Source: Burkholderiales bacterium
GTDB taxonomy: Bacteria > Pseudomonadota > Gammaproteobacteria > Burkholderiales > JAEUOS01
Length of the DNA: 64,000 nt
Reading direction: 5' to 3'
NCBI GenBank assembly: GCA_947473125.1
Contig: CANJDH010000006.1
Coordinates: 1 to 64,000, forward strand
The notes under the pieces were generated by a model that was given only the letters and a program-made list of their open reading frames with translations, made no database searches and was not told the origin of the DNA. Shown here one piece after another: positions 32,691 to 41,637 of the stretch (position 1 is its first letter; every line of letters begins with the position of its first letter). Made by a program: the position numbers and the translations under genes.

Positions 32691-34325
32691 CTATGCGGTG
32701 GCGCGATCCGCCAGGATCATCGCTGCGGCCTTTTCCGCGATCATCATAGTCGGCGCCGCCGTGTTGCCCGAGGTGATGGTCGGCATCACCGACGCGTCGA
32801 CCACGCGCAGGCCGGCAATGCCGCGTACCCGCAGGCGCGTATCGACCACCGCCGTGTCGTCGTCGGCGCGCCCCATCTTGCAGGTGCCGACCGGGTGAAA
32901 GATGGTGGTGCCGATGTTGCCGGCCGCGACTGCGAGTTGTTCGTCGGTCTGAAACTGCGGACCGGGCAGGAACTCTTCGGGCGAGTACGGCGCAAGCGCC
33001 GGCATCGCAGCAATGCGGCGCGAAAGCTTGAGCGCGTCGGCCGCCACCTTGCGGTCTTCCGGTGTGGATAAATAGGCGCAGTGGATTTCAGGCTTGTCCT
33101 CGTGACGCGCCGACTGGATGCGCACGTGCCCACGCGAGGTCGGGCGCAGGTTGGCGACCGATGCGGTGAACGCGGGGAAGGGGTGCAGCGGGTCGCCGAA
33201 TTTGTCGAGCGAGAGCGGTTGCACGTGGTATTCGAGGTTGGGGGTGGCGTGCTCACCGGACGAGCGGGTGAAGATGCCCAGTTGCGACGGCGCCATCGAC
33301 AGCGGGCCGCTGCGCCTGAGCGCGTACTCCAGCCCCATCATCGCCTTGCCCCAGAGGCTGTTGGCCATGGTGTTGAGGGTTTTGATGCCCTTGACCTTGT
33401 AGGCCATGCGCAGTTGCAGGTGGTCCTGCAGGTTGGCGCCGACGCCTTCGAGAGCGTGCACCACCGGGATCTGGTGTTGCTGCAGCAGAGCGGCCTGCCC
33501 GACCCCGGAGAGCTGCAGCAGTTGCGGGGTGCCGATCGAGCCGGCGCAAAGAATGGTTTCGGCATTGGCGAGCGCCTGCCATTGCACCGTCGCGTCGCGA
33601 TGCTGGCTCAGGATTTCAACGCCGGAACAGCGCTTGCCGTCGAACAGCAGGCGCGTAGCGCGCGCGTTGCGCACGATGCGCAGGTTGTGGCGCCGGGCCT
33701 CGGTGTCAGTTGGCAAGAACGCCTTGCCGGCGTGCCAGCGCACGCCGGTTTTTTGCGTCACCTGGAACTTGCCGGTGCCCTCGTTGTTGCCGCGATTGAA
33801 ATCATCGGTTTTAGGGATGCCGGCCTGATTGGCAGCTTCGGCAAAGCGGTCCAGGATGTCCCACGAGAGGCGCTGCTCTTCGACGCGCAATTCGCCACCG
33901 GCGCCGTGATGTTCGGAGGCTCCCCGGTAAAAATCTTCGTGTCGTTTGAATTGCGGCAACACGCCCTCCCAATTCCATGAGGAGTCGCCCGTGAGCTGGG
34001 CCCATTCGTCGTAATCGCGTGCCTGGCCGCGCATGTAAACCATGGCGTTGATCAGCGAACAGCCGCCAAGGCCGAGGCCGCGCGCGTAATGGATGTCGCG
34101 GCCGTTCAGTCCCGGGTCCTTGGAAGTACGATACATCCAGTCGGTGCGCGGGTTGCCGATGCAGTACAGGTAGCCTACCGGGATGTGAATCCAGATCCAG
34201 TCGTCGCGGCCGCCCGCTTCGACCAGCAGTACGCGCGTAGCCGGGTCTCTGGAGAGCCGGTTGGCCAGCACGCAGCCGGCACTGCCGCCGCCAACGATGA
34301 TGTAGTCGTAGGTTTCAGTATGCAT
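32691..34325 (-). CDS. GMC-family oxidoreductase (choline-dehydrogenase-like)
   Basis: A 544-residue FAD-dependent alcohol dehydrogenase/oxidase of the GMC family. Motifs visible: FAD-binding VGGGSAGCVLANRLS at ~11-25, the GMC signature GLGGCSLINAMVYMRG, and the C-terminal catalytic histidine in FHPVGTCKMG with SGNTAAPTMMIAEKAA. It is full length and probably active on a primary or secondary alcohol. The ATG at 34325 fits the usual short lead before the FAD motif. It is divergent from the small exported protein at 34478 and followed by a cupin gene. Confidence 0.9.
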   Translation of the reverse strand: MHTETYDYIIVGGGSAGCVLANRLSRDPATRVLLVEAGGRDDWIWIHIPVGYLYCIGNPRTDWMYRTSKDPGLNGRDIHYARGLGLGGCSLINAMVYMRGQARDYDEWAQLTGDSSWNWEGVLPQFKRHEDFYRGASEHHGAGGELRVEEQRLSWDILDRFAEAANQAGIPKTDDFNRGNNEGTGKFQVTQKTGVRWHAGKAFLPTDTEARRHNLRIVRNARATRLLFDGKRCSGVEILSQHRDATVQWQALANAETILCAGSIGTPQLLQLSGVGQAALLQQHQIPVVHALEGVGANLQDHLQLRMAYKVKGIKTLNTMANSLWGKAMMGLEYALRRSGPLSMAPSQLGIFTRSSGEHATPNLEYHVQPLSLDKFGDPLHPFPAFTASVANLRPTSRGHVRIQSARHEDKPEIHCAYLSTPEDRKVAADALKLSRRIAAMPALAPYSPEEFLPGPQFQTDEQLAVAAGNIGTTIFHPVGTCKMGRADDDTAVVDTRLRVRGIAGLRVVDASVMPTITSGNTAAPTMMIAEKAAAMILADRATA

Positions 34326-34477
34326 GCGAAGATTGTAACCAGACCCGGAATGGACGACCATCAGGCGGCAAAGCGTGTTGTTATTGCATGCGCGGGTTAC
34401 AACTTTTTACCATTTGGGAGGGGGGCAATCCGTATCATGCGTCAACTCCCCGTACTGGCTGCCGTTAAGCAGACATC

Positions 34478-34792
34478 ATGAAACGCACCGTCTCCCTCAT
34501 CGTTCTGTGCCTCCTGGTGGCCAGCCAGGCGGCTTTGGCGCAGCCGCGCCCCGCGGGGCCCGGCGGCAACGGGCCGGGCGGTGGCGGGCGGCATTTTCAG
34601 GAGCGCCGCGCCGAGCGCCAGGAGCAGCGTCGCGAGCAGATCGAACGGCGCCCGCAGCAGGGCGAACGCAACGAACGCACCGAAAAAAGCGAGCACGGCG
34701 GCCAGCGCATGAGCCCCGAGGAGCGGCGCGCCCTGCGCGATCAGGTGCGTGATCATGGCCGAGATCTTTATCGTGACCCGCCCAAGCGCTAG
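34478..34792 (+). CDS. Small exported basic protein
   Basis: A 104-residue protein with a signal peptide (~1-21, SLIVLCLLVASQAALA) and a mature part that is very rich in G, P, R, E and Q (RHFQERRAERQEQRREQIER). It is low-complexity and probably disordered. Its stop lies 4 nt before the start of the DUF1800 gene, so it is probably the first gene of the DUF1800/DUF1501 operon. It may act as a periplasmic adaptor or binding partner; no family is recognised. Confidence 0.7.
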   Translation: MKRTVSLIVLCLLVASQAALAQPRPAGPGGNGPGGGGRHFQERRAERQEQRREQIERRPQQGERNERTEKSEHGGQRMSPEERRALRDQVRDHGRDLYRDPPKR

Positions 34793-34796
34793 ACCC

Positions 34797-36329
34797 ATGT
34801 TGCGACTCGCGTCACTCCCTCCCGCCGCGGCGCTGCTGTGTGCCGTGTTGTGGTCGAGCGCGAGCATCGCGGCGGCCCTGGGGCCCGACGATGCGCGCCT
34901 CCTGATGGGGCGCGCCGGATTCTCTCCCACGGAGACCGAAGTCCGGCACTTTGCAACCCTGAGCCGCGAACAGGCCGTCAACCGCATGCTCGGGTCTTCC
35001 GCTGCTGCGGCACCGCGCAATCCGCCGCCGGAGTGGGTCAACGAGCCGGTCGAGCGCCCGGCGCGCCTCAAGAGCATGACGGAAGAGGAGCGCCGCGCCT
35101 GGCAGCAGCGCGAGGCAAGGCGCAACTTCGAACTCAAGACCTGGTGGATGGCCGAGATGCTGCAGACAGCGGCGCCCTTGGCCGAACGCATGACGCTGTT
35201 CTGGCACAACCATTTTGTGTCGAGTGTGCAGAAGGTGAAATCACCGCAGCTCATGTACCGGCAAAACCTGCTGTTGCGCCGGCACGCGCTGGGCAATTTT
35301 GGCGAATTGCTGCACGCCGCCGCCAAAGACCCGGCGATGATCATTTATCTGGATGCCGCCAGCAATCGCAAGGCCCAGCCGAACGAAAACTTTGCCCGCG
35401 AGGTGATGGAGCTGTTCACGTTGGGTGAGGGCAACTACACCGAGCGCGACATCAAGGAGGCGGCGCGCGCCTACACCGGCTGGAGCCTCGACATGGACGA
35501 CAACGCCGCGTTCAAGTTTCGGCCGATGCTGCACGACGACGGCGTCAAGACGGTGCTGGGGCGCAGCGGCAACCTGGATGGCGACGCCGTGCTCGACATC
35601 CTGCTGGCCCAGCCGGCGACTGCCGAGTTCGTGGTCAAGAAGCTCTGGCGCGAGTTTGTCTCGCCCGATGTCGATACGCCGGCCAACAAAAGCGAGATTC
35701 GCCGCATCGCCGGGGATTTTCGGGCCAGCCGTTACGACATCAAGACGGCGCTGCGCGGTATCCTGACGTCACCGCGCTTCTACGCCCCCGAACATCGCGC
35801 CGTGCTGGTGAAAAGCCCGGTGGAACTGGTGGTGGGAACGGTGCGCCAGCTGGGCATCACCTATTCCGACCCCTTGCCGTTCAGCCTGGTGGCTGCCGGC
35901 CTCGGGCAAAACCTGTTTGCACCGCCCAACGTGCGCGGCTGGCCGGGCGGCGAAGCCTGGATCAACAGCACCAGTTTGCTGGCCCGCAAGCAGTTTGTCG
36001 AGCGCATGTTCCGGGTCGACGAAATGCGCGAGCTGGCGGGCGGCATGCCGCCCGAGCCGATGCGCATGGCCGGCATCAAGGCGCAGGAGTTCGGCAAGGT
36101 GCAGCAACTGGGGCGGATGGGCGAGGAAGGCCGGGAGCGCTTCATGAAGGCGGCTGCCAGCATCCAGTTTGACAGCGGCAGGTACCTGGCGCAGTTTTCC
36201 GGGCAGTCGTATGGGGCCATCAAGCGCGCCGTACTGCCGGGCGAACCGGCCAACCCGCTGGGCGCCGAACTCGGCCAGCAGGCGTTGCTCAAGGCGCTGC
36301 TGCTCGACCCGATGTATCAATTGAAATGA
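34797..36329 (+). CDS. Exported DUF1800 protein
   Basis: A 510-residue DUF1800 protein with a signal peptide (~1-26, ending SSASIAAALGP). Characteristic DUF1800 blocks include DDARLLMGRAGFSPTETEV, ERMTLFWHNHFVSS, ENFAREVMELFTLGEGNYTE, AARAYTGW and PPNVRGWPGGEAWINS. DUF1800 almost always sits next to DUF1501 in one operon, as here, and both are exported. The reaction is unknown. The ATG at 34797 follows the small exported gene after 4 nt; an in-frame ATG at 34749 would overlap that gene. Confidence 0.92.
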   Translation: MLRLASLPPAAALLCAVLWSSASIAAALGPDDARLLMGRAGFSPTETEVRHFATLSREQAVNRMLGSSAAAAPRNPPPEWVNEPVERPARLKSMTEEERRAWQQREARRNFELKTWWMAEMLQTAAPLAERMTLFWHNHFVSSVQKVKSPQLMYRQNLLLRRHALGNFGELLHAAAKDPAMIIYLDAASNRKAQPNENFAREVMELFTLGEGNYTERDIKEAARAYTGWSLDMDDNAAFKFRPMLHDDGVKTVLGRSGNLDGDAVLDILLAQPATAEFVVKKLWREFVSPDVDTPANKSEIRRIAGDFRASRYDIKTALRGILTSPRFYAPEHRAVLVKSPVELVVGTVRQLGITYSDPLPFSLVAAGLGQNLFAPPNVRGWPGGEAWINSTSLLARKQFVERMFRVDEMRELAGGMPPEPMRMAGIKAQEFGKVQQLGRMGEEGRERFMKAAASIQFDSGRYLAQFSGQSYGAIKRAVLPGEPANPLGAELGQQALLKALLLDPMYQLK

Positions 36330-36337
36330 GGCCGACC

Positions 36338-37519
36338 ATGCAGCGACGCGCATTCCTCAAGCTGGGTGCAACCGTTCCGGTTCTGGCATGGGGGCCGGCA
36401 TGGGCGCAGGCACCGCAGAGCCAGGCGCCATCAGCCTTTGGCAACTTGTTGATCCTGGTCGAACTCAAGGGGGCGAACGACGGCCTCAACACCGTGGTGC
36501 CGTTCGCCGACCCGGCCTACGCCGCATTGCGGCCGCGCATCGGGCTCAAGCGCGACGAGGTGGTGCAGTTGTCGGAGCGCGCCGGGCTGCATCCTGCGCT
36601 GGCGCCGCTGCTGCCGCTCTGGCAGGGTCGGCAGATGGCGGTGGTCGAAGGCGTGGGGTATCCGGACGCCAACCTCTCGCACTTTCGCTCGATCGAGATC
36701 TGGGAAACCGGCTCGAACGCCAACCAGTTTCTGCACGACGGCTGGCTGGCGCGCGCCTTTGCGGCCAACCCGGTGCCGCGCGCCTTTCTTGCCGACGGCA
36801 TAGTGCTGGGCAGCAATGAGATGGGGCCGCTGGCCGGCGCGCCGCGCAGCGTGGCACTGGCCAACCCCGACCAGTTCCAGCGCCAGGCGAAGCTGATCGA
36901 AAATGAAAAGGGCGAGGACATGAAAAAAGCGGCGAAAAGCCCGGCGCTCAACCACATCCTCAAGGTCGAAACCAATATCATCGAAGCGGCCGCCAACCTG
37001 AACACGCGGCGCGAATTTCGCACCGTGTTCCCGCAGGGGCCGTTCGGCAACCAGATTCGGACTGCGGCACAGATTGCGGCCAATCCGGCCGGTGTCGCCG
37101 CGATCCGGGTGACGCTCGGCGGGTTTGATACCCACCAGAACCAGCCGGGTGCCCATGCCAACCTGATGAAGCAGCTCGCCGACGGCATCGTGGCGCTGAA
37201 AGAAGCGCTGGTCGAGATCGGACGCTGGAACAATACGCTGGTGATGACTTATTCTGAATTCGGCCGGCGCCCCAAGGAAAACCAGAGCAACGGTACCGAC
37301 CACGGCACGGCGGCCCCTCAGCTAGTGTTCGGCGGACAGGTCAAGGGTGGGCTGTACGGCCAGCCGCCGGCGCTGGGCCGGCTCGACGGCGGCGGCAACT
37401 TGCCGCACGCGGTCGATTTTCGCGAGTTGTATGCAACCGCTCTTGAGCGCTGGTGGCGTATTCCGGCGCAAACCGCTCTCGGAGGCAGGTTTGCGCCGCT
37501 CGACCTGATCCGGGTTTGA
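36338..37519 (+). CDS. Exported DUF1501 protein, Tat signal
   Basis: A 393-residue DUF1501 protein with a twin-arginine signal (QRRAFLKLGA, ending AWAQAPQ), suggesting export in a folded, metal-bearing state. DUF1501 belongs to the alkaline-phosphatase-like (sulfatase) fold group; matching blocks here are LLILVELKGANDGLNTVVPF, GGFDTHQNQPG and YSEFGRRPKENQSNGTDHGT. The ATG at 36338 follows GAGG; an ATG at 36326 would overlap the DUF1800 stop and is possible. It pairs with the preceding DUF1800 protein; substrate unknown. Confidence 0.9.
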   Translation: MQRRAFLKLGATVPVLAWGPAWAQAPQSQAPSAFGNLLILVELKGANDGLNTVVPFADPAYAALRPRIGLKRDEVVQLSERAGLHPALAPLLPLWQGRQMAVVEGVGYPDANLSHFRSIEIWETGSNANQFLHDGWLARAFAANPVPRAFLADGIVLGSNEMGPLAGAPRSVALANPDQFQRQAKLIENEKGEDMKKAAKSPALNHILKVETNIIEAAANLNTRREFRTVFPQGPFGNQIRTAAQIAANPAGVAAIRVTLGGFDTHQNQPGAHANLMKQLADGIVALKEALVEIGRWNNTLVMTYSEFGRRPKENQSNGTDHGTAAPQLVFGGQVKGGLYGQPPALGRLDGGGNLPHAVDFRELYATALERWWRIPAQTALGGRFAPLDLIRV

Positions 37520-37546
37520 CCCCGCGAGCCGAGAGTGGGCTGACGG

Positions 37547-38527
37547 TTACAGGTCGAGCTTGATGCCAAGCGCCTTGATGCGCTGCGCGTTCATCTCCGA
37601 ATCGCGCTTGAGGAACTCGCCGAACTGCTGCGGCGTCTCGCCGATCGGATCGTACCCGTAGGGCTCGACAAATTTCTCCAGGAACGCCTTGTCGGTGAGC
37701 GCCTTGCGCACGTCGGCCGAAATCTTGTTGATGACCGCCACCGGGGTGCCAGCAGGGGCGGAGAGGCCCAGATAAAAATTGGCCTGCACCTTGGGGTAGC
37801 CTGCTTCAGCAAAGGTCGGTACATCAGGCAGGGCCTTGGCGCGTTTGGCGCCGGAGATTCCCAGCACCTTGACCTTGCCGGTTTTCAGGTGGGGAATCGC
37901 CGCGGTGGCCCCGGCAAACAGGGCATCGATGTTGCCGCCGAGCAGATCCTGCATGGCCGGCGCGATGCCCTTGTAGGGTACATGCTGCATGTCGAAGGCG
38001 CCTTCCTGCTTGAAGCTTTCCATTGCCAGGTGGGTTGTACCGCCGGCGCCGGCAGAACCGTAGTTGCGTTTTGCGCCTTCCTTTTTCATCAGGCCGACAA
38101 AATCTTTGGCGCCAGCTGCGGGAAGCTCGCCGCGGGCAATCAGCACCATGTTGACAAACACCACGCGTGAAATCGGCATCAGCTCGCGATTCGCGTCGTA
38201 GGGCAGGTTGTTGTAGAGAAATGCGTTCTGCGAATAGGCCGCATCGGTGCCCAGCAGCAGGGTATAGCCGTCTGCTGCCGATTTGGTGACCGCGGATGCC
38301 GCGACGATTTCATTGGCGCCGGCACGGTTGTCGATCAGTACCGGCTGGCCCCAGATCGTCGAAAGGACTTCACCCAGGCCGCGCGCGACGTTGTCGACCG
38401 GTGCGCCGGCCGGGTAGGGCACCACCAGCTTCACCGGCTTGTTCGGGAATGCCTGGGCCAAGGCCCCGGCAGACAGGGTCAAAAGCGCAAGGCCGAGCGC
38501 ACAGCGGCGCAGCAAGGATGGGGACAT
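37547..38527 (-). CDS. Bug-family (TctC) tricarboxylate-type solute-binding protein
   Basis: A 326-residue periplasmic binding protein with a signal peptide (~1-25, ending GALAQAFP) and Bug blocks KLVVPYPAGAPVDN, IDNRAGANE, AADGYTLLLG and MQHVPYKGIAPAM. The ATG at 38527 follows AAAGGAGATGTC. It is divergent from the cupin-first catabolic operon across 106 bp that holds the dyads at 38567-38589. This placement suggests it binds the substrate of that operon and is co-regulated. No TctA/B subunits are nearby. Confidence 0.9.
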   Translation of the reverse strand: MSPSLLRRCALGLALLTLSAGALAQAFPNKPVKLVVPYPAGAPVDNVARGLGEVLSTIWGQPVLIDNRAGANEIVAASAVTKSAADGYTLLLGTDAAYSQNAFLYNNLPYDANRELMPISRVVFVNMVLIARGELPAAGAKDFVGLMKKEGAKRNYGSAGAGGTTHLAMESFKQEGAFDMQHVPYKGIAPAMQDLLGGNIDALFAGATAAIPHLKTGKVKVLGISGAKRAKALPDVPTFAEAGYPKVQANFYLGLSAPAGTPVAVINKISADVRKALTDKAFLEKFVEPYGYDPIGETPQQFGEFLKRDSEMNAQRIKALGIKLDL

Positions 38528-38566
38528 GACATCTCCTTTTTGTGTGGGGGTTGTATCTTTTAAAGA

Positions 38567-38598
38567 AACGATGTATCGTTCAACGGAACAACTATACT
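38567..38598. promoter_or_regulatory. Divergent operator/promoter region of the catabolic cluster
   Basis: AACGAT-GT-ATCGTT (38567-38580) is a perfect dyad. It overlaps a second dyad, GTTC-AACG-GAAC (38578-38589). A strong -10-like box TATACT lies at 38593-38598, facing the cupin gene, with a poor -35 over the dyad. Such a layout suits a regulated promoter, and the IclR gene 1.4 kb downstream encodes the likely regulator. Confidence 0.55.
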
Positions 38599-38633
38599 GG
38601 TTGGTTGATCGATCTGTCAAGGAGTGCATGGTT

Positions 38634-39014
38634 ATGGTGCAAATGGTTGACTGGAATACACTGCCGCGCGAGTTCGTGCGCCAAGGCATCGAGCGCTGCG
38701 GTTTCCGCGGCGAAAACGTCATCATGGTGATGAACTTTGTCGAACCGAAGATCCAGGTGCGGCCGCACCAGCATGATTTCGAGCAGATCGCGATTTGTGT
38801 GCAGGGGCGCATGAACTACCACGTCGGCGAGCAGATGTTCGAGATGACGCCCGGTTGCATGGTGCGGGTGCCCCCGCACACCATGCACTATGTGGAGCCG
38901 GTTGGCGACGAAGTGGCGCTGAACCTGGACGTATTTGCGCCGATTCGTGACGATTACAAACATCTGGTGGAATACCAGGCGGCTGAATTTTCTGAAACTG
39001 ACAAAAAAGCCTGA
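38634..39014 (+). CDS. Cupin-domain protein, first gene of the catabolic operon
   Basis: A 126-residue cupin with motif 1 VRPHQHDFEQIAICVQGRMN, in which the histidines and glutamate can bind a metal, and motif 2 PGCMVRVPPHTMHYVEP. It probably acts as a dioxygenase, isomerase or ligand-binding protein. ATG 38634 is best placed (9 nt) after AAGGAG at 38619-38624; ATG 38628 is too close and 38643 too far. It opens a six-gene plus-strand run to 43655 and is divergent from a Bug gene. Confidence 0.82.
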   Translation: MVQMVDWNTLPREFVRQGIERCGFRGENVIMVMNFVEPKIQVRPHQHDFEQIAICVQGRMNYHVGEQMFEMTPGCMVRVPPHTMHYVEPVGDEVALNLDVFAPIRDDYKHLVEYQAAEFSETDKKA

Positions 39015-39024
39015 AGGAGAACCC

Positions 39025-39960
39025 ATGTCTGCCGTACTCAACAGCGCCAGCTGGCGCCAGAACGACCCTGGCCTCTCGGACCGCCTGCTGGTCGGCGCCG
39101 TCGACCTGCATTGCCACAGCGGCCCGTCAGTGATGCCGCGCTACTTCGATCACTACGATGCGATGCAGGAGGCATCCTCGGTGGGCATTCGTGCGCTGCT
39201 GCTGAAAGACCATTACTACTCGGCCACCCCTGTGACCGAAGTGCTCAACAAGCATTTCAAGCACCTCAAGGTGACGATGCTGTCGGGCGTGCCGCTCAAC
39301 AACACCACCGGCGGCCTCAACGTTTACGCGGTGGAGCACGGCATCAAGCTCGGTGCCAGACTGGTGTGGATGCCGACTTTCTCCTCGAAAAACCACCTTG
39401 ACCACCACAAGAAGGACGAGCATTTCAAGGACAAGTTTCCGCAGACCAAGAAAGTGATGCTTGAACCTACGCCGTTGACGGTGACCGACGGCAACGGCAA
39501 GCTTCTACCTGAGGTACTGCCGATCCTCGATCTGATCGCCGAGGGTGACGTCGTGCTGTCATCCGGCCACCTGCATGTCAGTGAAATCTGGCCCTTGTTC
39601 GACGAAGCCAAGAAGCGCGGCGTCAAGCGCCTGTTGTGCAACCACCCGACTTACGTGGTTGATGCGACGCTGGACGACATCCGCCGCATGGTCGGCATGG
39701 GGGTGTATGTGGAGCATTCGATGTGCATGTTCGTGCCGGGCTCGAAGTTCAAGTTTTACGATCCGCCGGAGCTGCAGGCGATGATTACCGCGGGGACGGT
39801 GGACAAGACGATTCTCGGCTCCGACCTTGGGCAGATCGGCAATCCGCGCCTGGTGGACGGCTTCAAGAACGTGATTGAAACCTGCCTGGACCTGGGTTAC
39901 AGCGAAGCCGATGTGCGCAAGATGGTGTCGACCAATGCCGCCGAGCTGATGGGGATCTGA
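39025..39960 (+). CDS. DUF6282-like amidohydrolase-type metal hydrolase
   Basis: A 311-residue protein with amidohydrolase-like metal ligands in order: DLHCHSG (H29, H31), LLLKDHYYSA (H63), a late SSGHLHVSE and LLCNHPTYV, and an aspartate in TILGSDLGQ. This HxH...H...H...D pattern suits a TIM-barrel metal-dependent hydrolase. The family name DUF6282 is my best recognition and its reaction is unassigned. The ATG at 39025 follows GAAGGAG. It lies 10 nt after the cupin and 3 nt before the IclR gene, in a tight operon. Confidence 0.78.
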   Translation: MSAVLNSASWRQNDPGLSDRLLVGAVDLHCHSGPSVMPRYFDHYDAMQEASSVGIRALLLKDHYYSATPVTEVLNKHFKHLKVTMLSGVPLNNTTGGLNVYAVEHGIKLGARLVWMPTFSSKNHLDHHKKDEHFKDKFPQTKKVMLEPTPLTVTDGNGKLLPEVLPILDLIAEGDVVLSSGHLHVSEIWPLFDEAKKRGVKRLLCNHPTYVVDATLDDIRRMVGMGVYVEHSMCMFVPGSKFKFYDPPELQAMITAGTVDKTILGSDLGQIGNPRLVDGFKNVIETCLDLGYSEADVRKMVSTNAAELMGI

Positions 39961-39963
39961 CCC

Positions 39964-40839
39964 TTGGCAACCGTCAAGGGTGCTTCGCGCGCACACCGAC
40001 AAGTGGCGGTGGGCGCGAGCGACGCCGAAGGTACGCTCGATTCGGTGGCGCTGGTTGCGCGCATCCTTGATGAACTGGCTGTCGCGCCGGCGGCCATGGG
40101 GGTGACGGAACTGGCGCGCGCTCTCGGCGAATCGAAGGCGCGGATTCACCGCAACCTGTACTCGCTGAAGCGCTTCGGGTTGGTGGACCAGGAGCACGCG
40201 ACTGAAAAATATCGCCTCGGCTGGAAGTTGTTTCAGCTGGGCGAACGGGCGGCGCTGCAATTCGACCTGCGCGAACTGGCAGCACCCTATCTCAAGCGCC
40301 TGCGTGAGCTGACCGGGCAAACCGCGCTGTTGTCGGTGCCCCTCAACGGCGAAGCGCTGGTGATTGCTGCAGCGGATAATGAGGCCAATGTGAGCATCAC
40401 CGTCAAGCCCGGTAACCGGCCGGCGCCGCATTGCTCGGCACAAGGCCGCATTGCCCTGGCGTTTGCTGCGCCGGCGCAGTGCGAGCGCCTGCTGGGGTGC
40501 AAGCTGGCCGTGCTGACGCCGCAAACGATGACAGATCCGGTGAAGATCCGGCAACGGCTGGAGCTGATCCGCAAGCGTCTTTATGAACAGGCACCGAACG
40601 AATCGATGACTGGCATTAACGTGCTGGCAGCGCCGGTGCTGCGCGATGGCGGCGAGATGGTCGGCATCATCGGGATCGTCGGATCGACCCAGCAGATCCC
40701 GGCCGGGCCGGATGCCATGCAGCTTGAACTGGTGCAAGGCTGTGCGGCGGCGCTCTCGGAAATGATCGGTGGCACCGCTTACGCAGAGCGTGGCATTGCC
40801 GTGCCGACCCCGCTGGCCGGGCTTGGGCGGACGCGATGA
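39964..40839 (+). CDS. IclR-family transcriptional regulator
   Basis: A 291-residue IclR regulator with an N-terminal winged helix (~25-85: VALVARILDELAVAP, MGVTELARALGESKARIHRN, YRLGWKLFQLGERA) and the C-terminal effector domain (CSAQGRIALAFAAPAQ, GGEMVGIIGIVGSTQQIP). It starts at TTG 39964, 3 nt after the DUF6282 stop; no ATG in frame fits better. Its stop overlaps the aldolase start by 4 nt. It is encoded inside the operon it probably controls, with the likely operator at 38567-38589. Confidence 0.88.
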   Translation: MATVKGASRAHRQVAVGASDAEGTLDSVALVARILDELAVAPAAMGVTELARALGESKARIHRNLYSLKRFGLVDQEHATEKYRLGWKLFQLGERAALQFDLRELAAPYLKRLRELTGQTALLSVPLNGEALVIAAADNEANVSITVKPGNRPAPHCSAQGRIALAFAAPAQCERLLGCKLAVLTPQTMTDPVKIRQRLELIRKRLYEQAPNESMTGINVLAAPVLRDGGEMVGIIGIVGSTQQIPAGPDAMQLELVQGCAAALSEMIGGTAYAERGIAVPTPLAGLGRTR

Positions 40840-41627
40840 ATCAGCACGCTGTCGAAGCCGAAGCCGAAGCCGAAGCCGACGACGCGTTGCGTCTCGACTT
40901 GCTGTGCGCGTATCACGTGCTCGACCTGGAAGGGCAGGGCAGTGGCCTGGGCGGCCATGTCACGGCGAGAGTGCCGGGTGAAAACGCATTCTGGTGCCAC
41001 GCATGGGGCCTGGCGTTTGACGAAGTAGTGATCGACGACCTGATCAAGCTTGATTTCGGCCTCAACAAGCTCGCGGGGCACGGCAAGGTCAATCCGACCT
41101 TGATTTTTCATGCGCGCATCTACGCGGCTCGGCCCGACGTGGCCAGTGTCGTACACACCCATGCAGACCACGTCACGGCGCTCACGGCGAGCGGCGCGCC
41201 GCTCGCAATGGTGACGCAATTGTCGGCAATCCTGCATCAGGAAACCGCTTTTCTCGACGAGTATGACGGACTGGTGCTGGACCAGCACGGGGGCGACCGG
41301 CTGGCGCACGCGCTTGGAGAAAAACGGGTGCTTCTGCTCAAGAATCACGGGCTCATCTCGGTGGGAACGTCGGTCGGTGCGGCGGTCATTGGCGCGATTG
41401 TGGTCGAAGCCAACGCAGCACTGCAACTGAAGGTGATGGCGACGGGTTCGCTGAGCCCGTTGCCTGACGCAGCGGCGCGCGACGCGAGTCGGTTTCTGAC
41501 ATCCGACACCAACACGCATGATCGTTGGGCCATGTTCAAACGCCGTGCCCTGCGGGCGCGGCCCGACCGCATTCCGGCGCGGGTGCTGCAAACTGCACAA
41601 CCCTGGCCATCAGCACAACCACAATAA
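40836..41627 (+). CDS. Class II aldolase/adducin-family protein
   Basis: A 263-residue zinc-dependent class II aldolase (FucA/AraD type). Zinc-binding histidines lie in VVHTHADHV and the third in KNHGLISVG; the N-terminal block GLGGHVTARVP is typical. It could cleave a phosphorylated sugar acid or hydroxy-keto acid, or act as a decarboxylase. Residues 7-14 are an E-A repeat encoded by four GAAGCC units. Its ATG overlaps the IclR stop by 4 nt, so translation is coupled. Confidence 0.87.
   Translation: MNQHAVEAEAEAEADDALRLDLLCAYHVLDLEGQGSGLGGHVTARVPGENAFWCHAWGLAFDEVVIDDLIKLDFGLNKLAGHGKVNPTLIFHARIYAARPDVASVVHTHADHVTALTASGAPLAMVTQLSAILHQETAFLDEYDGLVLDQHGGDRLAHALGEKRVLLLKNHGLISVGTSVGAAVIGAIVVEANAALQLKVMATGSLSPLPDAAARDASRFLTSDTNTHDRWAMFKRRALRARPDRIPARVLQTAQPWPSAQPQ
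40854..40877. repeat. Four GAAGCC hexanucleotide repeats in the aldolase gene
   Basis: Four exact, abutting 6-bp units encode EAEAEAEA at the N-terminus of the aldolase. Changes in copy number would keep the frame, so length variation rather than on/off switching is possible. Confidence 0.85.
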
Positions 41628-41637
41628 TGGAGACAAC

